This document shows positions 21,713 to 33,470 of a stretch of 64,000 nt of DNA, piece after piece (the first letter of the stretch is position 1; each line of letters opens with the position of its first letter). Both the position numbers and the translations under genes were made by a program. The stretch is from contig JAODUO010001807.1 in assembly GCA_025642075.2 (NCBI GenBank), forward strand, positions 101,524-165,523, written 5' to 3'. The notes beneath the pieces were generated by a model. It ran no database searches and was not told where the DNA came from. It was given only the letters and a program-made list of their open reading frames with translations. The stretch comes from Ridgeia piscesae (Eukaryota; Annelida; Polychaeta; Sabellida; Siboglinidae).

Positions 21713-23400
21713 TGGAGTCTTGGAGAGGGATAGCTTCCAGATAAAGGCTGCGACTAGCTGAAGCTGTTCGGATCCTGGGTGATGGCGATCAGTGTGTCGG
21801 TAACCTCGGGATAGACTATCCATGCATTCCATGCCGTCTTCTTACCGATTCCAAACATCTTCTTGCTGGCTTGGCGACAAGGCTGTTATGTCAGTTGCTT
21901 TGTTACTGAGTACAATGTCAGCCTATGTTATGAGGAGGTGGTATGTTGATTCTACTGTGCTCCTCTGAAGTTCCTGACCGATGAATTGGAATAGCTCATC
22001 TTTATTTTGGTTATCTTTGATGAACTTCTGCCTTGGGGATAGGTATCTTGGCAGAGACTCGTGTTCGACGACTTGAAGTCTCTCCCCGCTTGGCATGAGT
22101 TTGTGACTTGAGACTCGCCTCTTGGTGTGTGTTCCATATTGCGACCACTCTTGATGTGTTGTCCGTCATCTGACTCTGCATGTATGGCAACAATTGCATC
22201 TGCGTGTACTCCCCAAATATTCTGGCGCGCTGGGGTTTGATGATGTGTATGACTGCGGCCATATCAAGAATAACCACTGTAGCTTCTTTTGTTGCTTTAC
22301 AGCGGCCCGGAGCAGGTATGCCTGTGGAAAAAAGCAATACTATCCTGACTTGGTTCCTTGACGCAGCTTACCTCGATCTGATAAAGACGGTGGTTCTCGC
22401 TGATTCTTATGCTTAAAGAATGCATCTATATCTGCCTCAGGACGTGCTTGTAAGGACAAGAACAACTTGGTGACGAGAGCTGCATTCGCCTTAACAGACC
22501 CCAGCTTGTCAGCACCCTTCTTTAGATCCGCTTGTGGTCTGTTTGAGAATGGATACAGGTTGTGTTTTTTTATTACGTCGGACAAGGGCTTGGCGGCTTC
22601 TTCGAAACTGTCAGTCACAAACTCTGTGAACATGTTTTTGCCGACGGTTGGAGCATTCTTGAGACAAACAAAGATAGCGAGGTCCATGACCTCGCCAGTG
22701 TCCAAAGTGATTAGCTCCGAACTCGTTTCGTTGAAGGGGTTTACTACTGTGTCCTCCTTCACAAGATCATATAGAGCATTCAAGTGTTTGATGAAGTTTT
22801 CTGTTCAGCAACTGATGACTCTGGATGCTCCAAACTTTCGTTCGGTGTTGAGGCAGAGACGCAGGCATATTCAAACTCATCAATGGCCCTTAGTACTTCA
22901 GGTTTGGAGAGCTCGATGACCTGCTTAGATTCCTGCTGTCCGTATAGGCCCTTTGCTCCACTATCTTCCTTCAGAAAGTGAATGCTGTGCTCTTGGCTCT
23001 GGTCAAGTGAAGACTTCTTGTCGCAACGTTGCACGATGAACTTCACTGCCATAAACGCCTCATGGACTGATGGGTGGGTCTCTGGTAACCGCGCCATGTC
23101 CCTCAAGAAGACTGGCACCCAGCGGACATAGTTTGGGTGTCCGAAAGCGAAAAAACATGGACAAATCTCATCGCATACATTCAGAGTGAGCAACCAATCA
23201 CCCAGTCGCTGACCATTGACGAAACGGCAGTTGATGAGCAGATACTCTCTCACTGACGTCCAGTAGTTTATTGTTGGCACATTGCTGATCAGCCGCTTCT
23301 CCCACATCTCCATGGGCTCATGCGGCCCATAACCATCGCGGCAGTAACGATCATATGCTTGTACTTTGAGTACATGGAGCCAGGTAATATAATATAGCGA
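21713..23400 (-). pseudogene. CXC-domain / FEN1-like family protein, degenerate copy 3 (main part)
   Basis: On the minus strand it starts near 23,400 with CRDGYGPHEPMEMWEKRLIS and continues through RLGDWLLTLNVCDEICPCFF, AFGHPNYVRWVPVFLRDMAR, a 147-residue frame (22,783-22,340; DVIKKHNLYPFSNRP, then FFKHKNQREPPSLS...KLRQGTKS), AAVIHIIKPQRARIFGEY and KRGETSSRRTRVSAKIPIPK. At about 21,910-21,870 an internal deletion joins ATDITALSP directly to MFGIGKKTAWNAWIVYPEV, so the HEEADTR, DTD and TGCD motifs are all gone. The helix-hairpin-like GIGKKTA survives. The C-terminal CXC domain lies across the Harbinger insertion at 16,983-17,237. The N-terminal third is absent. Copy 4 at the window end is nearly identical and inverted. 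Confidence 0.75.
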
Positions 23401-23832
23401 CTATCTTTGTATGAATAACATCGGACTGGTAATGTTTTCAACAAATAAAAATAGAGTAATAGCTTCATTTTTCCTGAAAATGTTCCTGCAAAAACAGGTT
23501 ACACCTTATGCATGAGCTGCAAACACATAAACAAATCATAATTGGATGCTGAATACACACTACTAGATGACTGTCGTCTGTAGATGATAACACAATATAG
23601 ATAATTATATATAATATAATATATAATAATTTTGCCCTTACCTAACATCATGCCAAATTACAAAAACTTGTCACCAAATGCGCAATTTGCATGAAAACCT
23701 GGAAATTCCCACCCTGCTACAGGGGGTACATTTGTAACACGTAGTGGATTCACTCATTCTAGAGAAGGACAACCCTTAAAAGTTATTAATATCACTAATG
23801 ATCAACTTTCTGATCTTGGATATTAATGAAGA

Positions 23833-23954
<122 letters not shown>

Positions 23955-24328
23955 ATTATGCCATATTCGCTTTGGTGGATCAATACGTGGAACCAATTTC
24001 TGTTATCACGGTTACGTTCTTTTTAACTTGGTGTAATATTGAGAGTGTCTGGTTTATTAATCATGCGAATTCAAAACATATTTGTATGAATAATCGGTAT
24101 AATGTACGTTACTAATTACTAAAGTTAAATTTGAAATGTGCTGCAAAATCTACTTGTGACGATTTACTTTATAATTTTCTCCGTGAAAAATGTTGCTGTT
24201 TTACTTACTATACATAATGCAATTTTCATAATTTGTTAATAAAGGCATATTCATTACACTACAGATAGCAGGTGAAACACACCGTAATTTGCATTTAATA
24301 ACGTCGAACCACTATTTGTTATATTTAA

Positions 24329-24793
24329 ATGGCCGCTATGGTATTCTTCCTTTGTAGTCTGCTCTGTCGTGTAACGCAGCTCGCGCTCTTTCTATTTCCC
24401 CAGGTGAGCAATCTCACCGTAAACTCTGCGAAGGAGGGCGTGGAACGCGTGCGACAATCCAATGGTGATTACGCATTTCATTCAGATACTAACACTCTAA
24501 AGTACCACAGGATATTAAAGAAACCGTGCAATCTTGTGGAAATAGGAACGTTCGGTGGCGCGTATATAGGATGGGCTCTTCAAAAGGATTCCAAAATAAA
24601 GGATGTGGTCGATAAGGCGATTTTGCATTTGTATGGCAGCGGGGAAATTGAACGTCTAACGAAGAAGTGGTGGAAAGGAGAATGCACCGAAGATGCGACG
24701 GTGACGGTGACGAGCGGCGCTGACCATGCCGCCGCGGCCACACTTGATGCCGTCATTCTCGGTCTCTTGGCCTCGGTGGCCATGTTATATTAG
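24329..24793 (+). CDS. Ionotropic glutamate receptor-like ligand-binding (S2) exon
   Basis: The frame from VSNLTVNSAKEGVERVRQ onward matches the second lobe of an ionotropic glutamate receptor ligand-binding domain: EGVERV, YAFHSDTNTLKYH, CNLVEIGTFGGAYIGWALQKDS, IKDVVDKAILHLYGSGEIERL and a closing KKWWKGEC, with the Cys pair expected to form the S2 disulfide. A splice acceptor (TTTCTATTTCCCCAG|GTGAGC) ends at about 24,403, so the first 25 codons (MAAMVFF...) are probably intron and the true exon starts there. After GEC the reading ends in a hydrophobic stretch (LDAVILGLLASVAMLY) where membrane segment M4 would lie, then stops; this could be a shortened M4 or a GPI-type tail. No other receptor exons are visible nearby. 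Reading frame is intact. The inverted duplicate is at 61,883-62,359. Confidence 0.65.
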   Translation: MAAMVFFLCSLLCRVTQLALFLFPQVSNLTVNSAKEGVERVRQSNGDYAFHSDTNTLKYHRILKKPCNLVEIGTFGGAYIGWALQKDSKIKDVVDKAILHLYGSGEIERLTKKWWKGECTEDATVTVTSGADHAAAATLDAVILGLLASVAMLY

Positions 24794-25040
24794 ACTGTTA
24801 TTTGATGTTGTTGTTGAACGGTTGTACGGATTTTATTGGTGCGTAAGGTTAGCTTCCTAGGTGTATAATTAAAACATCATAATAATATATATTATTTATT
24901 CACGATAACCTATTTAAAAAAATACATGTTATCTTCCTAAGGGTCGTGAACTATACATACACTAAACAATAGACTACCTAATAAATTGCGTAATGTGTTA
25001 ATACTCTAGTGAATAAATAAAAAACAATATATAGGAACAA

Positions 25041-25124
25041 AGTATATATATATATATTATATATATATATATTTATATTGTATATATTGTATATATATTA
25101 TATATTTATATTGTATATATATAT

Positions 25125-25165
<41 letters not shown>

Positions 25166-25235
25166 TATATATATATAAATATATATATATAATATATATA
25201 TATAAATATATATATATATAATATATAATATATAC
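25041..25235. repeat. Imperfect (TA)n tract
   Basis: TA-rich array with frequent ATT and AAAT interruptions, downstream of the receptor-like exon in the left arm; the matching place in the right arm is much shorter. Confidence 0.9.
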
Positions 25236-25435
25236 ATTGCGTTTCTCATGCTATATGATCAGCCACCTCGTTCAAATATGCCAGAATTGCTACATTATAG
25301 CTACTTCACGCTATAGACATGTTCACACGTTGCTACCTTGTATTTATGCATTTGTTTGATCATATCGTTGTTGTACGAATTGTTTTGTGCATATGATTAG
25401 CTTCACATGTATATAATTAAAACATAGATTACAAC

Positions 25436-25554
<119 letters not shown>

Positions 25555-25911
25555 GGAATTGGTTTCGTAGATTATCTTGTAATCTTACAACACATGACAT
25601 ATGCCTGGGCAATCAAACCAATATATAGTGGTTATTTGTTGTACAAACAAGTATAATAAAAATGTTAAATAAATATGTGTTTTGTTCAAAAGTGGCAAGA
25701 ACAATTGTGAACTTATGGACCACAATATTAATATGCAAACACTGTCTGACTACACGATTATAGTTTTATATTTAGTGCACTTGGGGATACTAATTTTATT
25801 TTCGCTAGTACTATTTGTCTATTAGGAGCAAGTATAATCGTATGCATAAGCTATATCACACAAACCGTGGCATAACTGGAAAACAGGCTATTTCAGGAGC
25901 TGCTCGATAAA

Positions 25912-27247
25912 TAAGAAGGAATCGGTTTGTTATTTGTCGAGCGGCTCGAGAAACAACGCGAAGTCACGCCGATATTTGTCGAGCAGCTAAAAAAATAACG
26001 GCATCTCGAGCCGTTATTCATTTTGTCGAGCTGTAAGGCGACTTCGTTCGTTATTTGTTCGAGCAGGTCTGGGGTTCGCAGATCTGGATGCGCCTGCATG
26101 TAATCTTAGAAATGTTTGCATGGCATGTATGTGAACATACTAATTGTGTGTAGTTCTTGCGACGTTCTTGGATAGTTTCCTGCTTGTATTTATCCGTTCT
26201 GATAAGAAATAACGCCGACTTGCTCGTTATTTGTCGAACAGATCTGTTGTATGTGCATCTATAAATATTGACATGGAATGTACTTGGACATACTAACTGT
26301 TTTTTAATGCGACATTATTGAATAGTTTCATGCCTGTATATGTCCGTTCTGATGATAAATAACGAGATTTTGTATCTGTCTAGCTGCTCGAGTGAATTGG
26401 TTCGTTATTTATAGTACAGGGCCCAGTTGCATAAAGCCGTGTAACTTTACGCGCAATTGCGCGGTCTACTGGTCGCAGCTAACAACGAAAGTAGTATAGT
26501 ATGTGCTTATCGTGATATGCTTGAGCGCTTTGGAGCGGAGGAGGAGGAGGTTTGAGGGGAAGTTTGAGGCACGGAGGAGCTTAGGGTTAAGGTTAGGGTT
26601 CTTGTGTCTTTTTGAAACTATATCAAACAGGAGTTAACGCGGCGCCCTATGCAGTGTGCGCTCTCCTGGTAGTTAGGTCCAATGTATCCGACTAACATAC
26701 CTGGTCCTCCATATCCAGTGCCGGTTAGGGTTAGCAGAGGAGCGGAGGGATGGAGGAGTGGAGGAGCGGTGGAGCGGTAGAGCGGTGTAGCTGTGTAGCG
26801 GAGGCTCGGAGGAGCGGATGAGGACGAGGTTTGAGAGGTAGTTTGAGAGGAGGAGTGGTGGTGTGCTTTGGCGCGGTGGAGCGGAGGAGGTCAAGGTCAC
26901 GTGACAAGGTCAATCATCATCATCATCACGTAGGCCACTTGGGTCACTTTCTTCATGTACCTCGTGTAGGCCACCTTGCGCAATATTATTGTTTTCTATA
27001 TATCTTATATAACTGGGCTAATGCAACTGGAGGTTTTTAAAAATATACCAAACGGGACTGAACGCAACGCCCTATGCAGTGTGCCAGCTCTCCTGGTAGT
27101 TAGGTCCCACGTATGTGACTAACATACCTGGTCCTCCATATCCAGTGAGGCACCGCTACTGTAACTAGACCTTCGCCGGTTCAACTATAGGTTGCTAGGT
27201 AACCAGCAGTAAATAAAAAACAATGTAATACATTCTATCTGTGATGA
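25912..27247. repeat. Left-arm-only block with short-motif repeats
   Basis: The right arm (near 61,285) reads straight from the GATAAATAAGAA side to ATGTTCCTA...CAGTCAAG, while the left arm has about 1.3 kb between them. The first half contains a ladder of TTATTTGTCGAGCAG-like words (25,930; 25,972; 26,030; 26,055; 26,229; 26,370). The second half has GGAGCGGAGGAG purine-rich repeats on the plus strand (26,530-26,890), two short TTAGGGTTAGG-like runs (26,580 and 26,725), and two ACATACCTGGTCCTCCATAT copies (26,695 and 27,120). No coding sequence is recognised. Confidence 0.6.
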
Positions 27248-27249
27248 AA

Positions 27250-27840
27250 TGTTCCTACCCAGTCAAGTCTGGACACGTGTATTCATATGATGGTATCACT
27301 TCATGTCCAGTATGTAGGTCACATAGGTCTTCCCAATACAAAATTGTAGGTCACGCGTCGCAGCCATGTCTAGTATATAGGTCACATAGGATACGTTCTC
27401 CAAAAAATTGCCAAGAGGCGATTCTAGCGCGGAGCGACGCGAAAGACGGGTGGAAAGAGGAAGGGTCATGTCCAGTATGTAGGCCACATAGGTCATGTTC
27501 TCGTGGTTTCTTTCCTACGCATGCCACTAAATATCTAGTTTGATTACATACCTGGTCCTCCATATCCAGTGCGGATGTAACACGGTGCTTGTCTATCTAC
27601 CGTAGCTTGCTGCCCTGGCAGTCGGGTGCTGTCATTTCTCATCGAGGGAAGCTGGCTCAGTCAGCATCAGTTACAGTGCGTCAGTGGACGTCGATGTAGG
27701 ATTGCAAGTGGTTGGTACACTACGCTACGGCAAGTCACCGCGTCAGCTGTAGGTGTAGGATATATTAACCGTCGTGTGTCCGAAAGTGTTCGCGTGTGTC
27801 AGGCAGGACAAGTTTACAGACACGGTGAGTTTACAGACAC
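27250..27840. repeat. Block of AGTATGTAGGTCACATAGG repeats, left arm
   Basis: The word AGTATGTAGGTCACATAGG or a one- to three-base variant occurs near 27,309, 27,373 and 27,475, and again at 29,918. The inverse occurs near 51,715, 52,225, 61,035, 61,130 and 61,200 in the right arm. The block also holds a third CCTGGTCCTCCATATCCAGTG (27,550) and a TCATCGAGGGAAGCTGGCTC segment mirrored at 60,880. It ends in the GTGTCCG/GTTTACAGACAC sequence that resumes after the hAT element. Confidence 0.6.
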
Positions 27841-29568
27841 CAGGGGCGTAGCTAGCCGTACGCATGTGCTTCCACATCAATAAGGCAACCATCAAATGCC
27901 CACTTCAAACGGTGGCCAGAGGATGCCTAGATATGTTCATAGCCTTTGGCTACAAAAACATCATCATTCACTTGAAACAATTTGTCAAAATTCTGACAAT
28001 ATTGTATTATGTTTCTAGAGCATGAACAAATGGCTACTGCCTCCTGTAACCTATCCTGGCAATGCAGCTACCAGGCAAATATTAATTAACTAGAAACAAT
28101 TCATCTATGTTTTAACGTCTGCGTGGGCTAGCATTACAAGATTAGAAGCTAAAGCTGGCATGAACAACAAAACCAAACTTCAGTCGCTCTGTGATATGGG
28201 CCAGTCATGCCAATGCACTGTACACATTCAAGTTTGCCTTCATAATTGAAGTATCTGTTCTGGAATATATAGAAGCTGATGGGGATGGCTAAGCCAGAAA
28301 CTACTTGTTGTCAATCCAAAGGTTTGACTTCATCATCACATTGGTAACAATCGAGCATGTACTCCAAAGTTAGCTTCCTCTGACACATTTCTACAAGCCA
28401 AACAATGTTACCTCGTGGAGGCAGCAAAGGAAGCAGATAATGTCGTCTCCCAGCTGCAACCAGAGCGGGCAGATAACATTATAGAAGGCGCTGTGGGATT
28501 GGCAGCGAAATTTGAAGTTCAACTGAGCAATCCGTGCTGGAAAACAAAGATACCGCTAAAATGTTCCCACTTGCACATAAAGTCAGTACTGGAAGAGGCC
28601 AAATGGACCACCTGCAGGAAATGAACACATGACTGTCAGTGGCACCAGGTCACTACGTGGCTCAGTACATCGCACGGAAACAACTGGTGCATCTGACACC
28701 AAAAAGAACAATCCAGCTGTACAAAGTGTTCCAAGATGACATGCCTGGAGATCAGCGTCAACTACAAAATGAAGTTGTCGCTGGAAGGCAAGATAGGAAT
28801 AATGAATGTCGCAGACACACTCGACAGCATGGTTCAAGATATCAGTCCCGACCTAAACCCCAACATGTACACCGCAGTCATCATACTGGTGGTGATGTCT
28901 GTATCGACCATCACGAAGAGCGATCTTTCAGCGCAATGCGGCGTCTCATGAATTATCTGCGCTCTACAGTGACAACTGAGGGCATGTCGGGACTGGATTT
29001 GCACATCCACAAAGACATAGAGTTTGATGCTGAATACATCATTCTTCAGTTCAGACTAAACAAATAGGCACTTAGCCCTATTATTCCGCCCCGAATGAAG
29101 GGGGAGAATAGCAACTGAACCGATGTTGAATACAATAATTCGTAAATAGAACACATACAATTTACATTATTATATTATCTGGGCTTATGATTAAACACTT
29201 TTAACTATTGCAAAGTGTCACCTTTCCGTAATTACTATGATGAGTAGGCCTACATAGGTTATTTTAATGCATACGATATACCTAGTCATTGTAACGTAAC
29301 TTTTCCCACTGACTTTGTATGTTATTATAGTACACTGAACAAAATAACACATTTTTATTGACTATTCAAATATATGCTACGTATATTAACCGTTCAAGTC
29401 CACAGCTTTTTTCAAAACGTTTCACGCAATAAGACTAGTGTGTAGTTTTCTATTTACTCCTTGGCATTTGCTACACAACATTCTGGAGCTCCAGACCCTC
29501 ATGACCGAATTTAGATTAATATCATTAATTAGTGCTTCCACGTGTATTTATGCTTAGCTACGCCCCTG
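27841..29568 (+). mobile_element. hAT DNA transposon, degenerate
   Basis: CAGGGGCGTAGCTA at 27,841 is matched exactly inverted at the right end (29,555-29,568). The C-terminal dimerisation block of hAT transposases is readable at 28,910-29,066: HEERSFSAMRRLMNYLRST, then LDLHIHKDIEFDAEYI. An earlier plus-strand frame (28,415-28,624) reads AAKEADNVVSQLQPERADNI, also typical of this region. Earlier domains are in pieces with frameshifts. Flanks read GACAC before and AACAC after, a degraded target duplication. The right arm at about 52,050 keeps the uninterrupted site. Confidence 0.8.
28639..29067 (+). pseudogene. hAT transposase C-terminal fragment
   Basis: The last 50 residues match the hAT dimerisation region (ERSFSAMRRL...STVTTEGMSGLDLHIHKDI). 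The first 80 residues of this frame look out of phase with the ancestral protein: the overlapping frame at 28,736-28,951 reads more like protein there. No catalytic triad is visible. It belongs to the element at 27,841-29,568. Confidence 0.65.
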
Positions 29569-30660
29569 AACACGTTATGTTAACAAAACAAAATAACGAC
29601 AGTAAGTTTACAGACACGTTATGTTTACAAAACAAAACAAAGCAGACAAAACTGGAGGGGAAAAACGGAAAACTGCAGAAAGAAAAATGAAAACTAAAAT
29701 CGGACAAAACTAAAAGAAAACGGGCAAGAAATAAAAAATAAAAAAGGACAAAACTGCAAAAAACGGACAAAACTGAAAAAACTGGCGTGTGTGCGTGCGT
29801 ATGCTGGAGCGGAGAGCGGGGAAGTGGAGGAGCAATGGTGCGGAGGGTGAGGTTTTTGCCTAGTTTAACAAGTCTGGACACGTTTATTCATATAGTGGTA
29901 TCACTTCATGTCCAGTATGTAGGTCACATAGGTCACGTTCTCCATGTATGGAACTTACATATTTCGCGCGTGCGTGTGCGTGTGCGTGTCGGTGTCTGTG
30001 TGTGTCCGTATGTGTTCGTGTGTGTCCGCGAGTGTCCGAATGTATTCGCATGTGTCAGGAGCGACAAGTTTACAGACACGATGAGTTTACAGACGCGTTA
30101 TGTTTACAAAACAAAGCAAAATAACGACAGTAAGTTTACAGACAAGTAATGTTTATAAAACAAAGCACAAACAACTGGAAAAACAAAACGGACAAAAGTG
30201 GAAAAACAAAACGCGCCACGTCTACATATTATTTACTTTTTATTATGTGACTTTTTATATAACATTTATATTTCTTTTAAATGTATATTATAATATAATT
30301 TGTTCTCTTAATGTTAATTTAATAGGACATTTGATGCCACGTTTTTATAACGTTGAATGTGTTTAGTGCTTTTATTATGTCTTGTAATAGCGCCTTCGAA
30401 AAGGGTAACCTCATTTACGCTGCTACATATATAATGCTTTAGTATTATTATTATCGTTATTATTGTTATAGTTTTGTTGATTTGTTCTTGTCACTATTAT
30501 TATTATAGGACAACATCTCAGTGTTGTTCTCTCGACGGGCGAAGGGCGTCCGCTGCCCAGGACCATCGTTAGTGCATGTCGGTGTCACTGACGGACCGTT
30601 GTGTCACGTTGAAGACGCTTTTCGGCGTGCTCCAGACCCTCTCGATTCAGTTCGTGGCGC
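29569..30660. repeat. ACAAAACAAAGC / GTGTCCG repeat block flanking the LINE, left arm
   Basis: No gene. The stretch holds repeated GTTTACAGACACGTTATGTTTACA units, (AACAAAAC)-rich runs, a GCGTGTGCGTGTGTCCG run (29,970-30,050) and a block CTCTCGACGGGCGAAGGGCG near 30,530. All of these are mirrored in 50,984-52,269, except where the hAT interrupts. Confidence 0.6.
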
Positions 30661-31195
30661 AGAATGAATGAATATTTATTTTTGGAATCGTACAAAACAC
30701 ATATGTAAATAGTATGTTTAAACTAACAGTGCAACAATCAATTATGTAAGGTACGATTCCGGGCAGACAGCGGAGCCAATTAAGGCTGTTACCTGTTGGT
30801 ATAGATAATAATTTTAATTATGAAACCATTTCTCATAAATTAAACTGGTCGCTGCCAACGCTACCATAGGTGTATAAACAATAATGTTATAATAACAATT
30901 TCATGTGTAACATATACGTATAGTTTTTTTATAACTTACCAGGTATGTAAAACGTGACAATAATATCCAATAATAAATGTTCAATTAACATGTATAGCAA
31001 ACGTGTAGTAATATCAGCTAACGACAATGACAAGGATATAATTACATACGTATATGAACAGGTATTTTATATTTAATAAGCTTCAGCTAGCTCTTCATAC
31101 CCTTTTACAACAATTGCTTTTACTGATACTGCAACACTTTTATGTTGTTGCTTTGCTGTATGGTAAACGGAATTATGTGCCATATCAATGGACCT

Positions 31196-31579
31196 TTACA
31201 TAAAAAAACTGTTAGAAGATTTTACTGTAAGAGAAGCAAAAAGACGTATGTGTGAGGTTTGTCTAGTTTCGTGAATGTGTATGTCATGGGTAAATGTAAA
31301 GATATCGGATAAATAATGAGGCAGACTCCTGTGAACATAATTATACATAAATTGTCCAATTTCCAGTTCGTATACATGATTCAATTTAAATAATTTTAAG
31401 CACGTAAAGAGGGGGTGAGAATGTTCCCAATAATTTAGTTTGAGTATAGATCGAACTATTTGTTTTTTGATAATAAATAATTTTGTCAAGTACGTTTTAT
31501 ATGTAGACCCCCACAAGATGATTCCATATGTCAAGTAAGGGTAAACTAAAGTGTAATAAATTGTTTTAAGTGCGGACAC
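31196..31579 (-). pseudogene. LINE C-terminal region (left arm)
   Basis: SALKTIYYTLVYPYLTYGIILWGST is the post-RT segment typical of Jockey/CR1-type LINEs, followed by KLFIIKKQIVRSI and HETRQTSHIRLFASLTVKSS. The copy at 50,579-51,040 matches up to RLFAS and then diverges because about 500 bp are deleted there. Confidence 0.75.
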
Positions 31580-31865
31580 AGGAAGGTAGCTGTTAACTTT
31601 ATTGATTACATTTAAAGCACTGGTTAATTAATTTATTTATTTTTGCATTTGTTTATGTGTTCGTGCCAATCAAGTTTTTGTTATAAATATGATGACCTAG
31701 AAATTGTACACAATTCATATAATCTGGATAATTGTATTAGCCATTGTTAAAATAAGTATTTCATTCTCAGGAGGAGGGGATCTACAGAATAACATGCATT
31801 TCGTTTTGAAAATATTTAGATATAATTTATTTGCACGAAACCAGTCAGCTAATACTCGACGTTCC

Positions 31866-32222
31866 TTATTCATATCTTCGTATAAACTTGTTTTCATTCT
31901 TGTATGTAGTAGTGTCATCAGCAAATAGTATTGTTTTACAATGCCTTACACAAAACGGAAGATCATTTATGTATATTATAAACAGGAGCGGACCAAGTAT
32001 AGACCCCTGCGGGACGCCGTATGTGATGTCCCGTTGAAGCGAATCACTGCTATTATACTTAACATATTGTTTCCGATTTGACAGATAACGTTTAAACCAT
32101 TTGAGAGGAGTACCCCTTATTCCATAAAATTCAAGTTTATATAATAAGATTTGGTGATCAATTGTATCGAATGCTTTACTTAAATCTAAGAAAACACTAA
32201 GGACCGTGTCTTTATTTTCCAA
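31866..32222 (-). pseudogene. LINE reverse transcriptase core (left arm)
   Basis: This 118-residue frame has RT motifs A ([10 protein letters not shown]), B ([12 protein letters not shown]) and C (FADDTT). The parts before it (32,749-32,486, PTDASEIRQIIKSLQ) and after it (31,924-31,715, DWFRANKLYLNIFKTKCMLF) are in other frames. The near-identical right-arm copy (49,937-50,296) differs at a few residues, including SILASLL for SILGPLL. Confidence 0.8.
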
Positions 32223-32959
32223 AGCTTTTATAACATCACTAGTAAGTGCGGTTATAGCATTTCTTGTTGAATGTTTTTCACGAAAACCATATTGGTTATT
32301 ATTTAATATTTATTAGCTTGAATGAAATGAAAAGTCCGTTTATAGACAACTTGTCCCAGAATGTTAGAAATTGAATGTAACAATGATATAAGTCTGTAAT
32401 TGGAAATATCGTATTTAGTGTTTGACTTATGGACAGGTATAAATTTATAATAACTTTATAACAAGCGGACTCAAATTGTCGTGACTTATACTTTTCTTAG
32501 GTTGAACCGTTGAAGTGACTTTATTATTTGCCTGATCTCACTTGCATCGGTCGGGGTGATGAACATACTTTTTGAATTACATTTAGGGCAATTCTGAAGA
32601 TAAGATGTAAACTGTTTTTTGGTTTGAGGTATTGCAGTGGCGTGGCTTGGACCAACATATTTAATGAAATTACAAAATGCATTAGATATTTCATCAGGAT
32701 CTTTAATTACAGCATTATTATGTTTGAAATGTAAAGAAATGCCAGACATATCGTTGTTTTTTAATCAATTGTTTTTGTAATTTCCAAGTTTTTTAGAGTC
32801 ATTCTTGAATGTGTTTAATTGATTAGCATAGTAGGTTGTTTTTGCAGTTTGTTTTAACTTGTGAGGTGATACGCGTTGGCTTAGTAATCGTGGGAATTGT
32901 ATTTGCGGTTAGATATAGATATAAAAGATCAGTTGAGGGTTTATAAGAGTAATTTTTAC

Positions 32960-33470
32960 ATAGTAGAAATGTTGATTTGATTAGTGCCTATTATAACTTG
33001 ATTGTTTGAGCTTTCCGTTTTATGTAATATTGCTTCATACCGTTGAATAGACAAATTAACATTTGTATTAGGAATCCGGTATATTTCACCTACAATTGAA
33101 GTTTGACCATTATTAATAGATTAAATGAATATGGATTCAAATTCACCTTCTATGAAAATACTACGGTCTTCGGGAAGATTATATTGAATATTATCACGGA
33201 TATATATCGCGACACCACCTTTTGCTTTAATCTTTCTATTTTTATAAATACAATTATAACTGGGCAGCTTGAACAGATGCGCATTATCATAATTTACAAA
33301 GTTTCACATAACAAAATATAGTCAATTTCCACATGTGCATCAGAGAGCTCTGATGAGAGTCCTTGTATGTTTAGGTGGAACACTTTACACTGAAAATTTT
33401 ATGACCAAACTTGTCAAGAAGGATATCGTTAACATCATAATAATTACTATTTATATCTGCTAAATTAAAA
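32960..33470 (-). pseudogene. LINE endonuclease domain remnant
   Basis: Minus-strand pieces in different frames read FSVKCS..NIQGLSSELSDAHV with DYILLCET, then NAHLFKLPSYNCIYKNRK and KGGVAIYIRDNIQYNLPEDR, and finally IVGEIYRIPNT. These are the strands of an exonuclease-endonuclease-phosphatase domain of a LINE. Frameshifts near 33,290 and a TAA near 33,122 break it. It is absent from the right-arm copy. Confidence 0.6.
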
